From Flavobacterium sp. (GTDB taxonomy: Bacteria; Bacteroidota; Bacteroidia; Flavobacteriales; Flavobacteriaceae): a DNA stretch of 35,418 nt. The stretch lies in assembly GCA_012032075.1 (NCBI GenBank), contig JAAURU010000002.1:1-35418 (forward strand), given 5' to 3'. The position numbers and the translations under genes were made by a program. Positions within the stretch are counted from its first letter, which is position 1, and each line of letters opens with the position of its first letter. The notes under the pieces were generated by a model. That model searched no databases and had not been told where the DNA came from. It saw only the letters and a list, made by a program, of their open reading frames with translations. This document shows positions 19,643 to 27,613 of this stretch, piece after piece.

Positions 19643-20455
19643 TCAAATACTTTTTGCACCAAAACCACCATCAACTTTTAAGGTAATTCCAGTTACAAAT
19701 TTGGAAGCATCGCTACATAAATATAAAAGTGTCCCGTATAAATCTTCTGGAATTCCGAATCTTCCCATAGGAGTATGCTCTAAAATCGTTTCTCCACGAG
19801 GTGTCAATGTTCCATCTTCATTTAAAAGTAATCTTCTGTTTTGTTCTCCTACGAAAAAGCCTGGTGCGATTGCGTTTACACGTAGTCCTTCTCCATATTT
19901 TGTCGCTAGCTCTACTGCCATCCATTGAGTGAAATTATCGATTGCAGCTTTTGATGCCGAATAACCAACTACTCTTGTCAATGGTCTAGAAGCAGAAGCA
20001 GATGAAATATTAATTATTATTCCCGATTTCTGTTTCGCAAATATTTCAGAAAATACTTGAGAAGGCAGCATAGTTCCAATGATATTTAAGTTCAATACTT
20101 TTTGTAAATCGGCTTCTTTCATGTCGAAAATAGCTTGATCTGGTCCAATTGTTGCACCAGGCATATTTCCTCCAGCTGCATTGATAAGAATATCAAGTTT
20201 ACCATAATCAGCTAAAATTTTATCTCTAATAGCTTCCATTTCTTCTTTAACTAGAACATTTCCTTTTACTGCAAAAGCTTTTCCACCATTGTCTTGAATC
20301 ATTTTCACTGTAATTTCTGCCTCTTCCATAGTTAATCCTACAATTCCAACAGTTACTCCATTTTGAGCCAATACATTACCCATTCCACTTCCTAATACTC
20401 CTGCACCACCTGTAATTAAGACTACCTTTCCTTTTAAATCAAATAAATTTGTCAT
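19643..20455 (-). CDS. uxuB: D-mannonate oxidoreductase / fructuronate reductase, SDR type
   Basis: Predicted to reduce D-fructuronate to D-mannonate with NAD(P)H. 270 residues, intact. SDR motifs: TGGAGVLG at 15-22, NAAG at 92-95, and catalytic Ser152, Tyr165 and Lys169 (YSASK). It is unrelated to the E. coli UxuB fold; an SDR with this role is known from Bacillus subtilis-type loci. The long insertion NAAGGNMPGATIGPDQAIFD and the ending VDGGFGAKSI are typical of that subgroup. Position between eda (2-base gap) and uxuA strongly supports the role, since no other fructuronate reductase is present. A different 3-keto or 5-keto uronate reductase is the main alternative. Confidence 0.82.
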   Translation of the reverse strand: MTNLFDLKGKVVLITGGAGVLGSGMGNVLAQNGVTVGIVGLTMEEAEITVKMIQDNGGKAFAVKGNVLVKEEMEAIRDKILADYGKLDILINAAGGNMPGATIGPDQAIFDMKEADLQKVLNLNIIGTMLPSQVFSEIFAKQKSGIIINISSASASRPLTRVVGYSASKAAIDNFTQWMAVELATKYGEGLRVNAIAPGFFVGEQNRRLLLNEDGTLTPRGETILEHTPMGRFGIPEDLYGTLLYLCSDASKFVTGITLKVDGGFGAKSI

Positions 20456-20457
20456 TC

Positions 20458-21120
20458 TTATTTCGTTTTTATTTTTTGAATTGTTTCAATAACTTCTTTT
20501 GTCTTTTGTTCTATAGTTTGATAATCTTTTGCTTCCATTAAAGCTTTACTAATTAACTTACTTCCCATTCCCACAGCCGAAACACCTGCTTTGTACCATG
20601 AACTAATATTTTCTTCTGAAGTATCAACTCCACCAGTTGGCATAAAATATAAATTTGGAAAAATATCTTTTATAGCGCCTAGAAATTCTGTTCCTAAAAT
20701 ATTTCCAGGAAATAGTTTTATGAATTGAATGCCAGCATTTTCTGCTGCAATAATTTCACTTGGTGTCATGCAACCAGGACTGTAAAAAATGTTTTTTGAT
20801 ACGCAATATTCTGCAACTTCAGCAACGTATCCAGGACTTAATAAAAAATCGGCACCAATTTCTAAATAGGCTTTGGCTTGTTCAAGGTTTTTAATTGTTC
20901 CAATTCCAAGAAGCATATTGGGCATTTCTTGATTGCGAAGTGTCACTAACGCAGTAAAGTTTTTAAGCGCAGTTTCACCACGATTAGTGTATTCAACTGC
21001 TTTAATTCCAGCTTTATAAATGGCTTTTAAAACTTCCTTACTTACAGTTTCATCTGCATTAAAATATAAGGGAAGAATACCTTGATTAATAATTACATTT
21101 TGCATTTCTTGTGTATTCAT
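20458..21120 (-). CDS. eda: KDPG/KHG aldolase (Eda)
   Basis: Cleaves 2-keto-3-deoxy-6-phosphogluconate to pyruvate and glyceraldehyde-3-phosphate, the last step of the hexuronate pathway. 220 residues, intact. Class I aldolase: Glu43 in AVEYTNRG and Schiff-base Lys135 in FIKLFPGN, with GIGTIKN at 72-78, SPGCMTPSEI at 114-123 and FMPTGGVD near the phosphate site. It follows yhcH in the operon and precedes the SDR gene by 2 bases. Confidence 0.94.
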   Translation of the reverse strand: MNTQEMQNVIINQGILPLYFNADETVSKEVLKAIYKAGIKAVEYTNRGETALKNFTALVTLRNQEMPNMLLGIGTIKNLEQAKAYLEIGADFLLSPGYVAEVAEYCVSKNIFYSPGCMTPSEIIAAENAGIQFIKLFPGNILGTEFLGAIKDIFPNLYFMPTGGVDTSEENISSWYKAGVSAVGMGSKLISKALMEAKDYQTIEQKTKEVIETIQKIKTK

Positions 21121-21132
21121 ATTACTTATATT

Positions 21133-21578
21133 TTAAACTTTTATTACTAATTTTTTATTTCTCCATCACTACTGTTTGGAGCATGCACATCTTCAGGAAA
21201 AAAGACTACAAATTGACCTGAATGTAGTGTGAAATACATATCGGGTTTTTCATTAAAGAAAAGAACATCTTTTTCGTCATTATAAGCTTCTTTAACATTG
21301 GAACAATTTTGTCTTGGTTTCCAACCAAAAGTTTCTGAACCTGAAATACAGTATTGTATATCTATATTTTTATTATGACATTCAAATTTTGTTGCAGCAT
21401 TTTCTATTGTTTCACCCTGAAACTGTGCTACAAATGCTTTTAAATTTTCATTAATTACAAATTCGGTTTCTGTTATATTTGAAAAACCACCATGATGTTT
21501 TATAAATTCAAATGCTTCTTGAAACGACTTATGATTTGAAAAATATTTGGATGCGTTTTCTATTGTATCTATAATCAT
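21133..21578 (-). CDS. YhcH/YjgK/YiaL family cupin, C-terminal frameshift
   Basis: Cupin-fold protein of the YhcH/YjgK/YiaL (DUF386, PF04074) family, often found with sugar-acid catabolism; proposed roles are sugar isomerisation or anomer handling. Visible features are NIDIQYCISGSETFGW, VLFFNEKPDMYFTL and FVVFFPEDVHAPN, with the metal-binding Glu/His residues expected in these strands. The open frame stops at GEIKN (21147), but one extra A in the A-run gives GEIKKLVIKV and a stop at 21133, exactly the family C-terminus. I therefore extend it to about 148 residues. It lies 3 bases after kdgK. The precise reaction is unknown. Confidence 0.82.
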
Positions 21579-21581
21579 AAT

Positions 21582-22590
21582 TTATCGTTTTACTCTTGTA
21601 TTTTCACCCTTCATTAAATCCATCACTTCGCTTAAAGTTGCCTGATTGAAATCTCCATGAATAGTGTGTTTTATAACACTATTCGCTACTGCAAATTCGG
21701 CTGTATCTTTTGTGGACATTCCTGTTGCTAAACCATAAATTAATCCAGCTGCAAAAGCATCTCCAGTACCTACACGATCTACTATTCGGACATCATATTT
21801 TTTGGTTTCGTAAAATTCAGTTCCATCATAAACCATCGCTGCACAACTGTTTTCACTTGCCGTGTGGTTTTCACGTAATGAAGTTGCAATAAATTTGAAT
21901 CCGTATAATTCTTTTAGTTGTTTGAAAATATCTTTAAAACCTTCTTTGGTAATTCGGTCTTCCTGCATTTTATCTGGAGTTGTAATAACACCTAATGTTG
22001 GGTCAACCCCAATGCAAACATCAACATATTGACAAAGATTTTTAATAATACTAGTAGCTTTTCTTGCGACCATAATTTTTGCGATAATTCACATCGAAAC
22101 TGGTTGTAATTCCTTTAGATTTTGCAAATTGTAAAGCTTTTTCAGTTAGAATAGCTCCTTTTTCACTTATGGCAGGAGTAACACCGCTAATGTGAAACCA
22201 TTCAGCACCTTTGAAAATCGTTTCAAAATCAAATTCTTCGAAAGAAGCTTCTGTTATGGATGATCCAGCTCTATCATAGACTACTTGAGTAGATCGTAAT
22301 GAAAAACCCGGTTCTACAAAATAAATGCCTAAGCGATTTCCTCCTTTAATAATATATTGCGTATTAATTCCATAGCGATTCAGTTGATTTATGGCTGATT
22401 GTCCAATGGGATTATCGGGAACTTTGGTAACAAAAACGCCATTTAATCCAAAATTGGTTAACGAATTGATAACGTTAGCTTCTGCACCACCATAACAAAC
22501 GTCTAACGATTCAGATTGAATGATTCGTTTCTGGTTAGGTGTGGATAACCGTAACATAATTTCTCCTAATGCAACTATCTTTTTTGACAT
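21582..22590 (-). CDS. kdgK: 2-dehydro-3-deoxygluconokinase (KdgK), PfkB family, frameshifted
   Basis: Phosphorylates KDG to KDPG with ATP. I start it at MSKKIVALGEIMLRLS (22590), the family N-terminus; an in-frame Met 23 codons upstream (22659) lies across the operator and is unlikely. YGGAEANVINSLTNFG binds sugar. The C-terminal VDRVGTGDAFAAGLIYGL carries the PfkB GTGD motif with catalytic Asp. The frame breaks near 22065, where two A-run losses explain the change (NYRKKLWSQEKATSII on read-through). About 336 residues in total, normal. It is the first gene of the central operon, divergent from LacI regulator 2. Confidence 0.92.
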
Positions 22591-22632
22591 TTTAGTAATC
22601 TGATATTGAGAATTAAAACATTTTTTAGTATA

Positions 22633-22650
22633 TTCGTGTTCGCACACGCG
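22633..22650. promoter_or_regulatory. Operator variant before kdgK (TTCGTGTTCGCACACGCG)
   Basis: This 18-base site matches the perfect palindrome at 31205-31222 at 15 of 18 positions (TCGTGTTCG and ACACG arms kept). It lies just downstream of a TATATTTG box in the minus-strand direction, over the likely transcription start of kdgK. The divergent LacI gene at 22801 is the candidate regulator. Confidence 0.75.
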
Positions 22651-22656
22651 AATAAA

Positions 22657-22664
22657 CAAATATA
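22657..22664 (-). promoter_or_regulatory. -7 promoter box of the kdgK operon
   Basis: TATATTTG on the minus strand, exact TAnnTTTG match, 66 bases before the kdgK start and six bases before the operator. It is the same box sequence as at susC. Confidence 0.6.
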
Positions 22665-22711
22665 TTATTTTTTTTATTTAAAATAAAAAGCATTTGCTAA
22701 AAAAAGGTGGT

Positions 22712-22719
22712 TATTTTTG
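22712..22719 (+). promoter_or_regulatory. Putative -7 box of LacI regulator 2
   Basis: TATTTTTG matches TAnnTTTG about 80 bases before the regulator reading frame. A TTTG at 22693-22696 is a possible -33 element, at slightly short spacing. Confidence 0.4.
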
Positions 22720-22800
22720 TGGAATTAATTTTTTTGCTAGAGTTTTGTTAAAATATTGATTTTTAAAAATTAAAATAAGTTTAATTTAATACAGTATATC

Positions 22801-23813
22801 ATTATAACAATTAAGAAAATTGCTCAATTAGCCGGAGTATCAGAAGGAACAGTTGACCGTATTATTCATAATAGGGGACAAGTTTCTGCGGAAAATATTG
22901 AAAAAGTAAATGCTATCATTAAAGAATATGGTTATAAGAAAAATATTTTTGCCAGTAACTTAGCGTTTAATAAAAAGTTTCACTTTGCTGTTCTTTTACC
23001 AAAAAGTAAAGGTTTAGAATATTGGGAATTACCAATTGAAGGTATTAAAAAAGCGGAAGAAGAATTTAAACGATTCGGAATCATCATTGATTACCATTTT
23101 ATGAATACGACTCTAGTTCTTTTAAAGTAATTTCGAATAAGATTTTTGAAAAAAAATATGACGGATTATTATTTGCTCCAATATTTTATGAAGAATCCAA
23201 ATTGTTTTTAGAAAAATGCAATAAAATTGATCTAAAAACGGTAATGATTGACTCTAATGTTTCTGATTTTACCGACATTGCTTATACAGGTCAAGATGCT
23301 GTTCAAAGTGGATTGATTGCAGGAAAATTATCTAGTATGAACTTTAATAGAGGGAATACTATTTTAATTATAAAAATTACAAGAGAAATTGAAAGTACTT
23401 CTGTTTATTTACAAAGAATAAAAGGGTTTTATTCCTTTTTTAATGGGAAAGAAAAATTTAAAGACGTTGTTTTAAAAGAGATTGATATTAAAGATTCTGA
23501 AAAAGACAAGTTAAATATTGAGATGTTTGAAAATGTGAGTTCTGTTTTTATTCCAAATTCTCGTTCTTACATTGTTGCTGATTTTTTGAAGTCAAATAAC
23601 ATTCAAGATATAAATGTTGTAGGCTATGACTTATTGGATAAAAATATAAATTATTTAAAAGAAGGTTATGTTGACTTTCTAATTAATCAAAAACCAGATC
23701 AACAAGGATTTCTAGGGATCGAATATTTATATAAATCCATTGTTTTAAAAGAAAAATTGGAAGCTCTTCAAAATGTACCTGTTGAAATTATTGTAAAAGA
23801 ATCTATTAAATAA
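22801..23813 (+). CDS. LacI family transcriptional regulator 2, frameshifted, start uncertain
   Basis: Reads TIKKIAQLAGVSEGTVDRII (helix-turn-helix) and HNRGQVSAENIEKV, the VDRxxxNRG type of LacI regulator, followed by a periplasmic-binding-like sensor (FHFAVLLPKSKGLEYW; YDGLLFAPIF; YIVADFLKSNNIQDINVVGY). No ATG is in frame upstream of the HTH: the frame begins with ATT ATA ACA at 22801, so either a rare ATT start is used or the ATG was lost to an error. The frame also shifts at a T-run near 23095 (DYHF|YEYDSSSFKVIS). Joined length is about 337 residues. It is divergent from kdgK with the CGTGTTCG-type operator between, so it likely represses the kdgK operon and, via 31205, the lyase operon. 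Confidence 0.82.
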
Positions 23814-23850
23814 AAAAAGTGCTAATTATCTAGTTGTTAGCACTTTTTTT
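23812..23850 (+). terminator. Terminator of LacI regulator 2
   Basis: AAAAAAAGTGCTAA (23812-23825) pairs perfectly with TTAGCACTTTTTTT (23837-23850) around an 11-base loop, ending in seven T. The stem begins inside the stop codon. With A-runs on the other strand it can also serve the convergent PL6 operon. Confidence 0.9.
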
Positions 23851-23898
23851 GTAAAAGTTTTTTAAGAATTGAATTACATTAATTAAAACCTTAAACAA

Positions 23899-23920
23899 CT
23901 TCGACAAGCTCAGTTTGACA
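23899..23920. repeat. Dispersed intergenic repeat containing CTTCGACAAGCTCAG
   Basis: CTTCGACAAGCTCAG followed by TTTGACA sits between two convergent genes. From memory this word recurs in intergenic regions of many Bacteroidota and other genomes as a small REP-like element; only one copy is present here. Confidence 0.5.
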
Positions 23921-23929
23921 ATTGATTAA

Positions 23930-25247
23930 TTATTTTATTTTAATTTTTAATTCTTGAGTTTCCCATGAAGCTCCAGCCTTGTCAACTTCCCAAAAAAATG
24001 ATTTTTCTTGCCCTTTAATTTGCCAAATTTTATTGGTAATTTTAAACTTAGCATTAGAAGGAACAAAACCTTCAATTTTTTCTTCAGAATTTTTGAGTTC
24101 GTTATCCTTAATGGTTAAATTTCTAGGATTGTCTTTTTTGGTTAACGGTTTTTTACAATTTATCACAATATTATTAGTAATTGAAAGTCCATCTGGTGTA
24201 ACAATACGAGTTTCATTTTTTCCAGAACCTAACGTAATTGCTTCCTTACATTCGACCATTGTATTGTTATAGATTTTAGTGTTTCTCACTTGCCAATATT
24301 CCTTTAACTCTGGATTGATTACCGCATTCATTACTGAAACTGCAGCTCTTAAATTTGTTCCAGCTAAACCATGAAGATAATTATCGTGAACAATGTGGTT
24401 TTCACCAATAAGTCTTATTCCACCAGTATTTGCTTTTTGATTGCCAATGAAATAATTATTGGCTACTTCATTTCCGTTTCCATGACGAAGTGTTAAAGTT
24501 CCATCACACTCATAAAATAAATTTTCTAAAATTTTATTTTTTCCTGATTTGATAGAAACAATTTCCATTTCACCATCGCAATTATCAAATACATTTTTTC
24601 TATTACTGTGAAAGAATCACTCATAGACCATTCACTTGTTCCTACACGAATAATTTCTCCACCATTAACTTCTAAAGGAGGTCTTGGTCCAAAATAATTA
24701 TGGTCTATTTGATGATAATTAGGAGCTTCCGTTTCACTAAGCCAAACAACCATTAAGGTTCCTTGGTGTGTTTTTCCAGTGAATGAACAATGATCCACTC
24801 TGTTTTTTGTACCATGCAAAGAAACCCATTTGTAATCTACTGTTTTATCTGGATTACTATAATTTAATATGCTTGAATTTGTAATTCTACAATTTGAAGA
24901 AGTCTTTGAAAAAGACATAACATCATTATCTAAAGAAAATCCGTTGGTAAAAAAAAGTCCATCAACAACAAGAAATTGACCATCGATTTTTAAAATAGAA
25001 TTTCCAGAAAGCATTACTTTTCCTGGATTTGCAGTTGTTAAAATTATTGATTTTTCTGCTGTTCCATTACCTTTAATGTAATAACTTGATCTTTCCATTC
25101 ACCTTCTTGCATAATAACTTTATCACCAGGAACAAGTTTTAATTTCTTAATTTCTGCAGAAGAAGTTACAGGATATTCTGTACAAAATGCTTGTGTTGAA
25201 AATAATAAAAGAAAAGTAATAGCGGTAATTTTTCTAAGTTTTTTCAT
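23930..25247 (-). CDS. PL6 family polysaccharide lyase (alginate lyase/chondroitinase B-like), frameshifted
   Basis: Secreted right-handed beta-helix lyase. Signal peptide MKKLRKITAITFLLLFSTQA is followed by FCTEYPVTSSAEIKKLKLVPGD. Helix rungs include RVDHCSFTGKTHQGTLMVVW and YHQIDHNYFGPRPPLEVNGG. Catalytic candidates are Lys in EIVSIKSGKN and Arg in CDGTLTLRHGNG, 21 residues apart, the same spacing as Lys250/Arg271 of chondroitinase B, which supports PL6. Frame changes lie near 25075 and 24575. Total is about 439 residues. PL6 enzymes cleave alginate or dermatan sulfate; neither substrate is certain here, given the glucuronate genes. It is the last gene of the lyase operon, 2 bases after GH88. 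Confidence 0.85.
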
Positions 25248-25249
25248 AA

Positions 25250-26422
25250 TTAGATTTTATATTTTTTTTGTCTTAATAAAGCTTCCAAATAATAGTAGTC
25301 AGCATAAATAATAGGCACATCAATTTCCGATTTATGCGGTTTTGAACCAGTGCTGTGGTCTAAAATAAATCCTAGGTTGGTTCCTTTTTTTGAAGTGTAA
25401 TTTTTACAAATATTCTTCATCATGGTTTCTGCTTTTTTATGATAGTCTTTTCCTTTTTTGCTATAGGAACTCAATTCATATAGAGCAGAAGCAATAACTG
25501 TTCCAGCAGAAACATCTCTAGGTTCGTTTGGAATTTCTGGAGCATCAAAATCCCAATATGGAATTAAGTCATTCGGCATATTTTTATTGTTAAACAAATA
25601 AGTTGCTACTTTTTCAGCTTGTTCTAAATAACGTTTGTCATTCGTGTAACGATAACACATGGTATAACCATAAATTGCCCAACCTTGGCCTCTTGACCAA
25701 GCAGAATCATGAGAATAGCCTTGATGTGTGTTCTTTTTTTCCACTTCACCTGTTTCTGGATTATAACCAATTACATGGTAACAACTATTATCTGGTCTAA
25801 AATGATTTTTTAAAGTAGTGTTGGCATGTGTAACTGCAATATTGTAATAAGTTGAATCACCAGTTATTTTTGTAGTTTCGAAAAGTAATTCTAGGTTTAA
25901 CATATTGTCGATAATCACAGGAAAATCCCATTTATCCTTGTTGTGATCCCAAGAACGTATGGCTCCAACTTTTGGGTTAAAACGCGTAATTAGTGTGTTT
26001 GCTGCTTGAATTAAAATTTCTTTATCACTTTCCTTTTTTTCTAAACGATACGCATTTCCAAAACTACAATAGACTTTAAAACCCATGTCATGCGTTTTGC
26101 CATTTAGTTTTTCTTGTTCAATTGGAGTGGTGTAAGCCCTAGCTTCATTTTTCCATTTTTCATTTCCTGTTAATTCGTATAAATACCATAATTCTCCACC
26201 AAAAAAACCGCTTGTCCAGTCTTTTGAAGGTACTAATTTTAGTTTACCATCATCAATAGTTCTTGGAGTAACTAGTGTTCCATCTTTAGTATCGACTTTT
26301 TTGATTTCAGAAAGCATTAAATCGGTTTGAGATTCGATAAGTTTAATTTGTTTTTGTCCCAAAGTAACATTGGTACAAAAAAGTAAAAGACTTGTAGCTA
26401 TATATAATCTATATTTTATCAT
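25250..26422 (-). CDS. GH88 unsaturated glucuronyl hydrolase
   Basis: Removes 4,5-unsaturated uronic acid from the non-reducing end of lyase products; the freed sugar opens to the KduI substrate. I start at MIKYRLYIATSLLLFCTNVT (26422), which gives a signal peptide ending near LGQ, rather than 8 codons upstream inside the preceding gene's end. In that numbering Asp112 (THDMGF) and Asp172 (IIDNMLNL) match the two catalytic Asp of Bacillus UGL, with near-equal spacing (60 versus 61). SAWSRGQGWAIYGYTMCYRY is the conserved sugar-binding stretch. About 390 residues, intact. The export signal suggests periplasmic action. Confidence 0.92.
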   Translation of the reverse strand: MIKYRLYIATSLLLFCTNVTLGQKQIKLIESQTDLMLSEIKKVDTKDGTLVTPRTIDDGKLKLVPSKDWTSGFFGGELWYLYELTGNEKWKNEARAYTTPIEQEKLNGKTHDMGFKVYCSFGNAYRLEKKESDKEILIQAANTLITRFNPKVGAIRSWDHNKDKWDFPVIIDNMLNLELLFETTKITGDSTYYNIAVTHANTTLKNHFRPDNSCYHVIGYNPETGEVEKKNTHQGYSHDSAWSRGQGWAIYGYTMCYRYTNDKRYLEQAEKVATYLFNNKNMPNDLIPYWDFDAPEIPNEPRDVSAGTVIASALYELSSYSKKGKDYHKKAETMMKNICKNYTSKKGTNLGFILDHSTGSKPHKSEIDVPIIYADYYYLEALLRQKKYKI

Positions 26423-26433
26423 TTTTATATTTT

Positions 26434-27612
26434 TTAGTTCATCCAAATAATGGGATTTTTTACAGTTAAATTTCGAACTACTTCTTGCACTTGTGGATTA
26501 TGTTGTAATTTTTTCCAAACCAAAAACCAATCTTCATTATTGTAAGCATTGGCACCAAAAATAAATGCTGGTTGGGCAACAGGCCATTCGTCCCAATACA
26601 TTACATCGGGTTGTAAAGTCCATTTTGATTTGTCTGCTACAAACGGATACATAAATTCGATTCCTTTTTTAATAGTCAAACCATCAGAAGTAGTAAATTC
26701 CCATAAATTATCTTCTTTTGTAGATAAAATTTGACATAAAGTTACCATAGCATCTAAATTGAACAAAGCATAACCATAAGGTTTTGTGCGAGCCATTTCA
26801 AGAGGAAAACTGCCATCTTGAGCCATTTGATTAGGCAATAAAACGGTTTTATATCTAGTACTACAAAAAGTCAATAGTTCTTTATTATTAGTTAGTTTAG
26901 CGAAACTAGCTACTTGCATCACAAAACAAGTGCCATGATTGTTTTTAGCGTTCATTTCGTCTTTCCCATTTTGGTTGGTCATCATCCAATTCAAATACTC
27001 TGAAAACCACTTTTGAACTCCTTCAAAAACCGATTTTTCTAACGTATTTTGCAATACCAAAGTGCCTTGAGCAACATCCATTAACTGAATAGTGTCAATA
27101 ATTCCAATTCCTCTTCCTGTAAATCTTCCTTTTATTGCTTGTGCGAATTGAAGATTAGGATTCATTTTTGTTTCCGAATTGATAAACCAAGCTTCTAAAT
27201 GTTTCGAGACTTGTTTTGCATATTTCTCATCACCTGTTAATTTATAAGCTGAAGCCAATGCGCCTACAATTTTACACAAACGAATCATTGCCAAACGGTG
27301 CGCTACAAAATTTTCAGGATTGGTTAAACCATCTCTTTGCACATAAGGAGCGTCAGGATTTTTTTCATCGGGCCACCAATAATCACCTTCCGAATAAAAA
27401 TCGTGTTTACCACCTGCGCTTCTGCTTGAACTTTCATTAGTTACAGTTATTGGTTGCTCTAATAATGCTTTTTCGGCTTCAGCCAAAACTTGTTCTTTTA
27501 AAACAGCATTTGCTTTGGCAACAAAATTTTCAGCTGTATTTTCTTTTTTAGAAGCGCAACTCAAAAGAAATAACGGAAAACTAAAAAAAACTATTTTTCG
27601 AAGGATTTGCAT
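26434..27612 (-). CDS. Alginate-lyase-superfamily lipoprotein (PF05426; PL38-like)
   Basis: 392 residues, intact. MQILRKIVFFSFPLFLLS is followed by Cys19, a lipoprotein signal, so it is probably membrane-anchored. The toroid core shares nearly every block with the gene at 6432-7637: YWWPDEKNPDAPYVQRDGLT, NPNLQFAQAIKGR, GRGIGIIDT, AKNNHGTCFVMQ (NNHG), and FPLEMARTKPYGYALFN. It differs in localisation (lipoprotein versus soluble) and sits in the other operon, 1 base after GH2. PL38 enzymes are described as glucuronan lyases; PL5 as mannuronan lyases. The family call is firm, the substrate inferred. Confidence 0.82.
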   Translation of the reverse strand: MQILRKIVFFSFPLFLLSCASKKENTAENFVAKANAVLKEQVLAEAEKALLEQPITVTNESSSRSAGGKHDFYSEGDYWWPDEKNPDAPYVQRDGLTNPENFVAHRLAMIRLCKIVGALASAYKLTGDEKYAKQVSKHLEAWFINSETKMNPNLQFAQAIKGRFTGRGIGIIDTIQLMDVAQGTLVLQNTLEKSVFEGVQKWFSEYLNWMMTNQNGKDEMNAKNNHGTCFVMQVASFAKLTNNKELLTFCSTRYKTVLLPNQMAQDGSFPLEMARTKPYGYALFNLDAMVTLCQILSTKEDNLWEFTTSDGLTIKKGIEFMYPFVADKSKWTLQPDVMYWDEWPVAQPAFIFGANAYNNEDWFLVWKKLQHNPQVQEVVRNLTVKNPIIWMN

Positions 27613-27613
27613 C

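Noticed and set aside
22591..22659. KdgK start at the upstream in-frame Met (22659)
   Set aside because: It would place the operator inside the coding region and add 23 residues unlike the family; MSKKIVALGEIM is the normal N-terminus.
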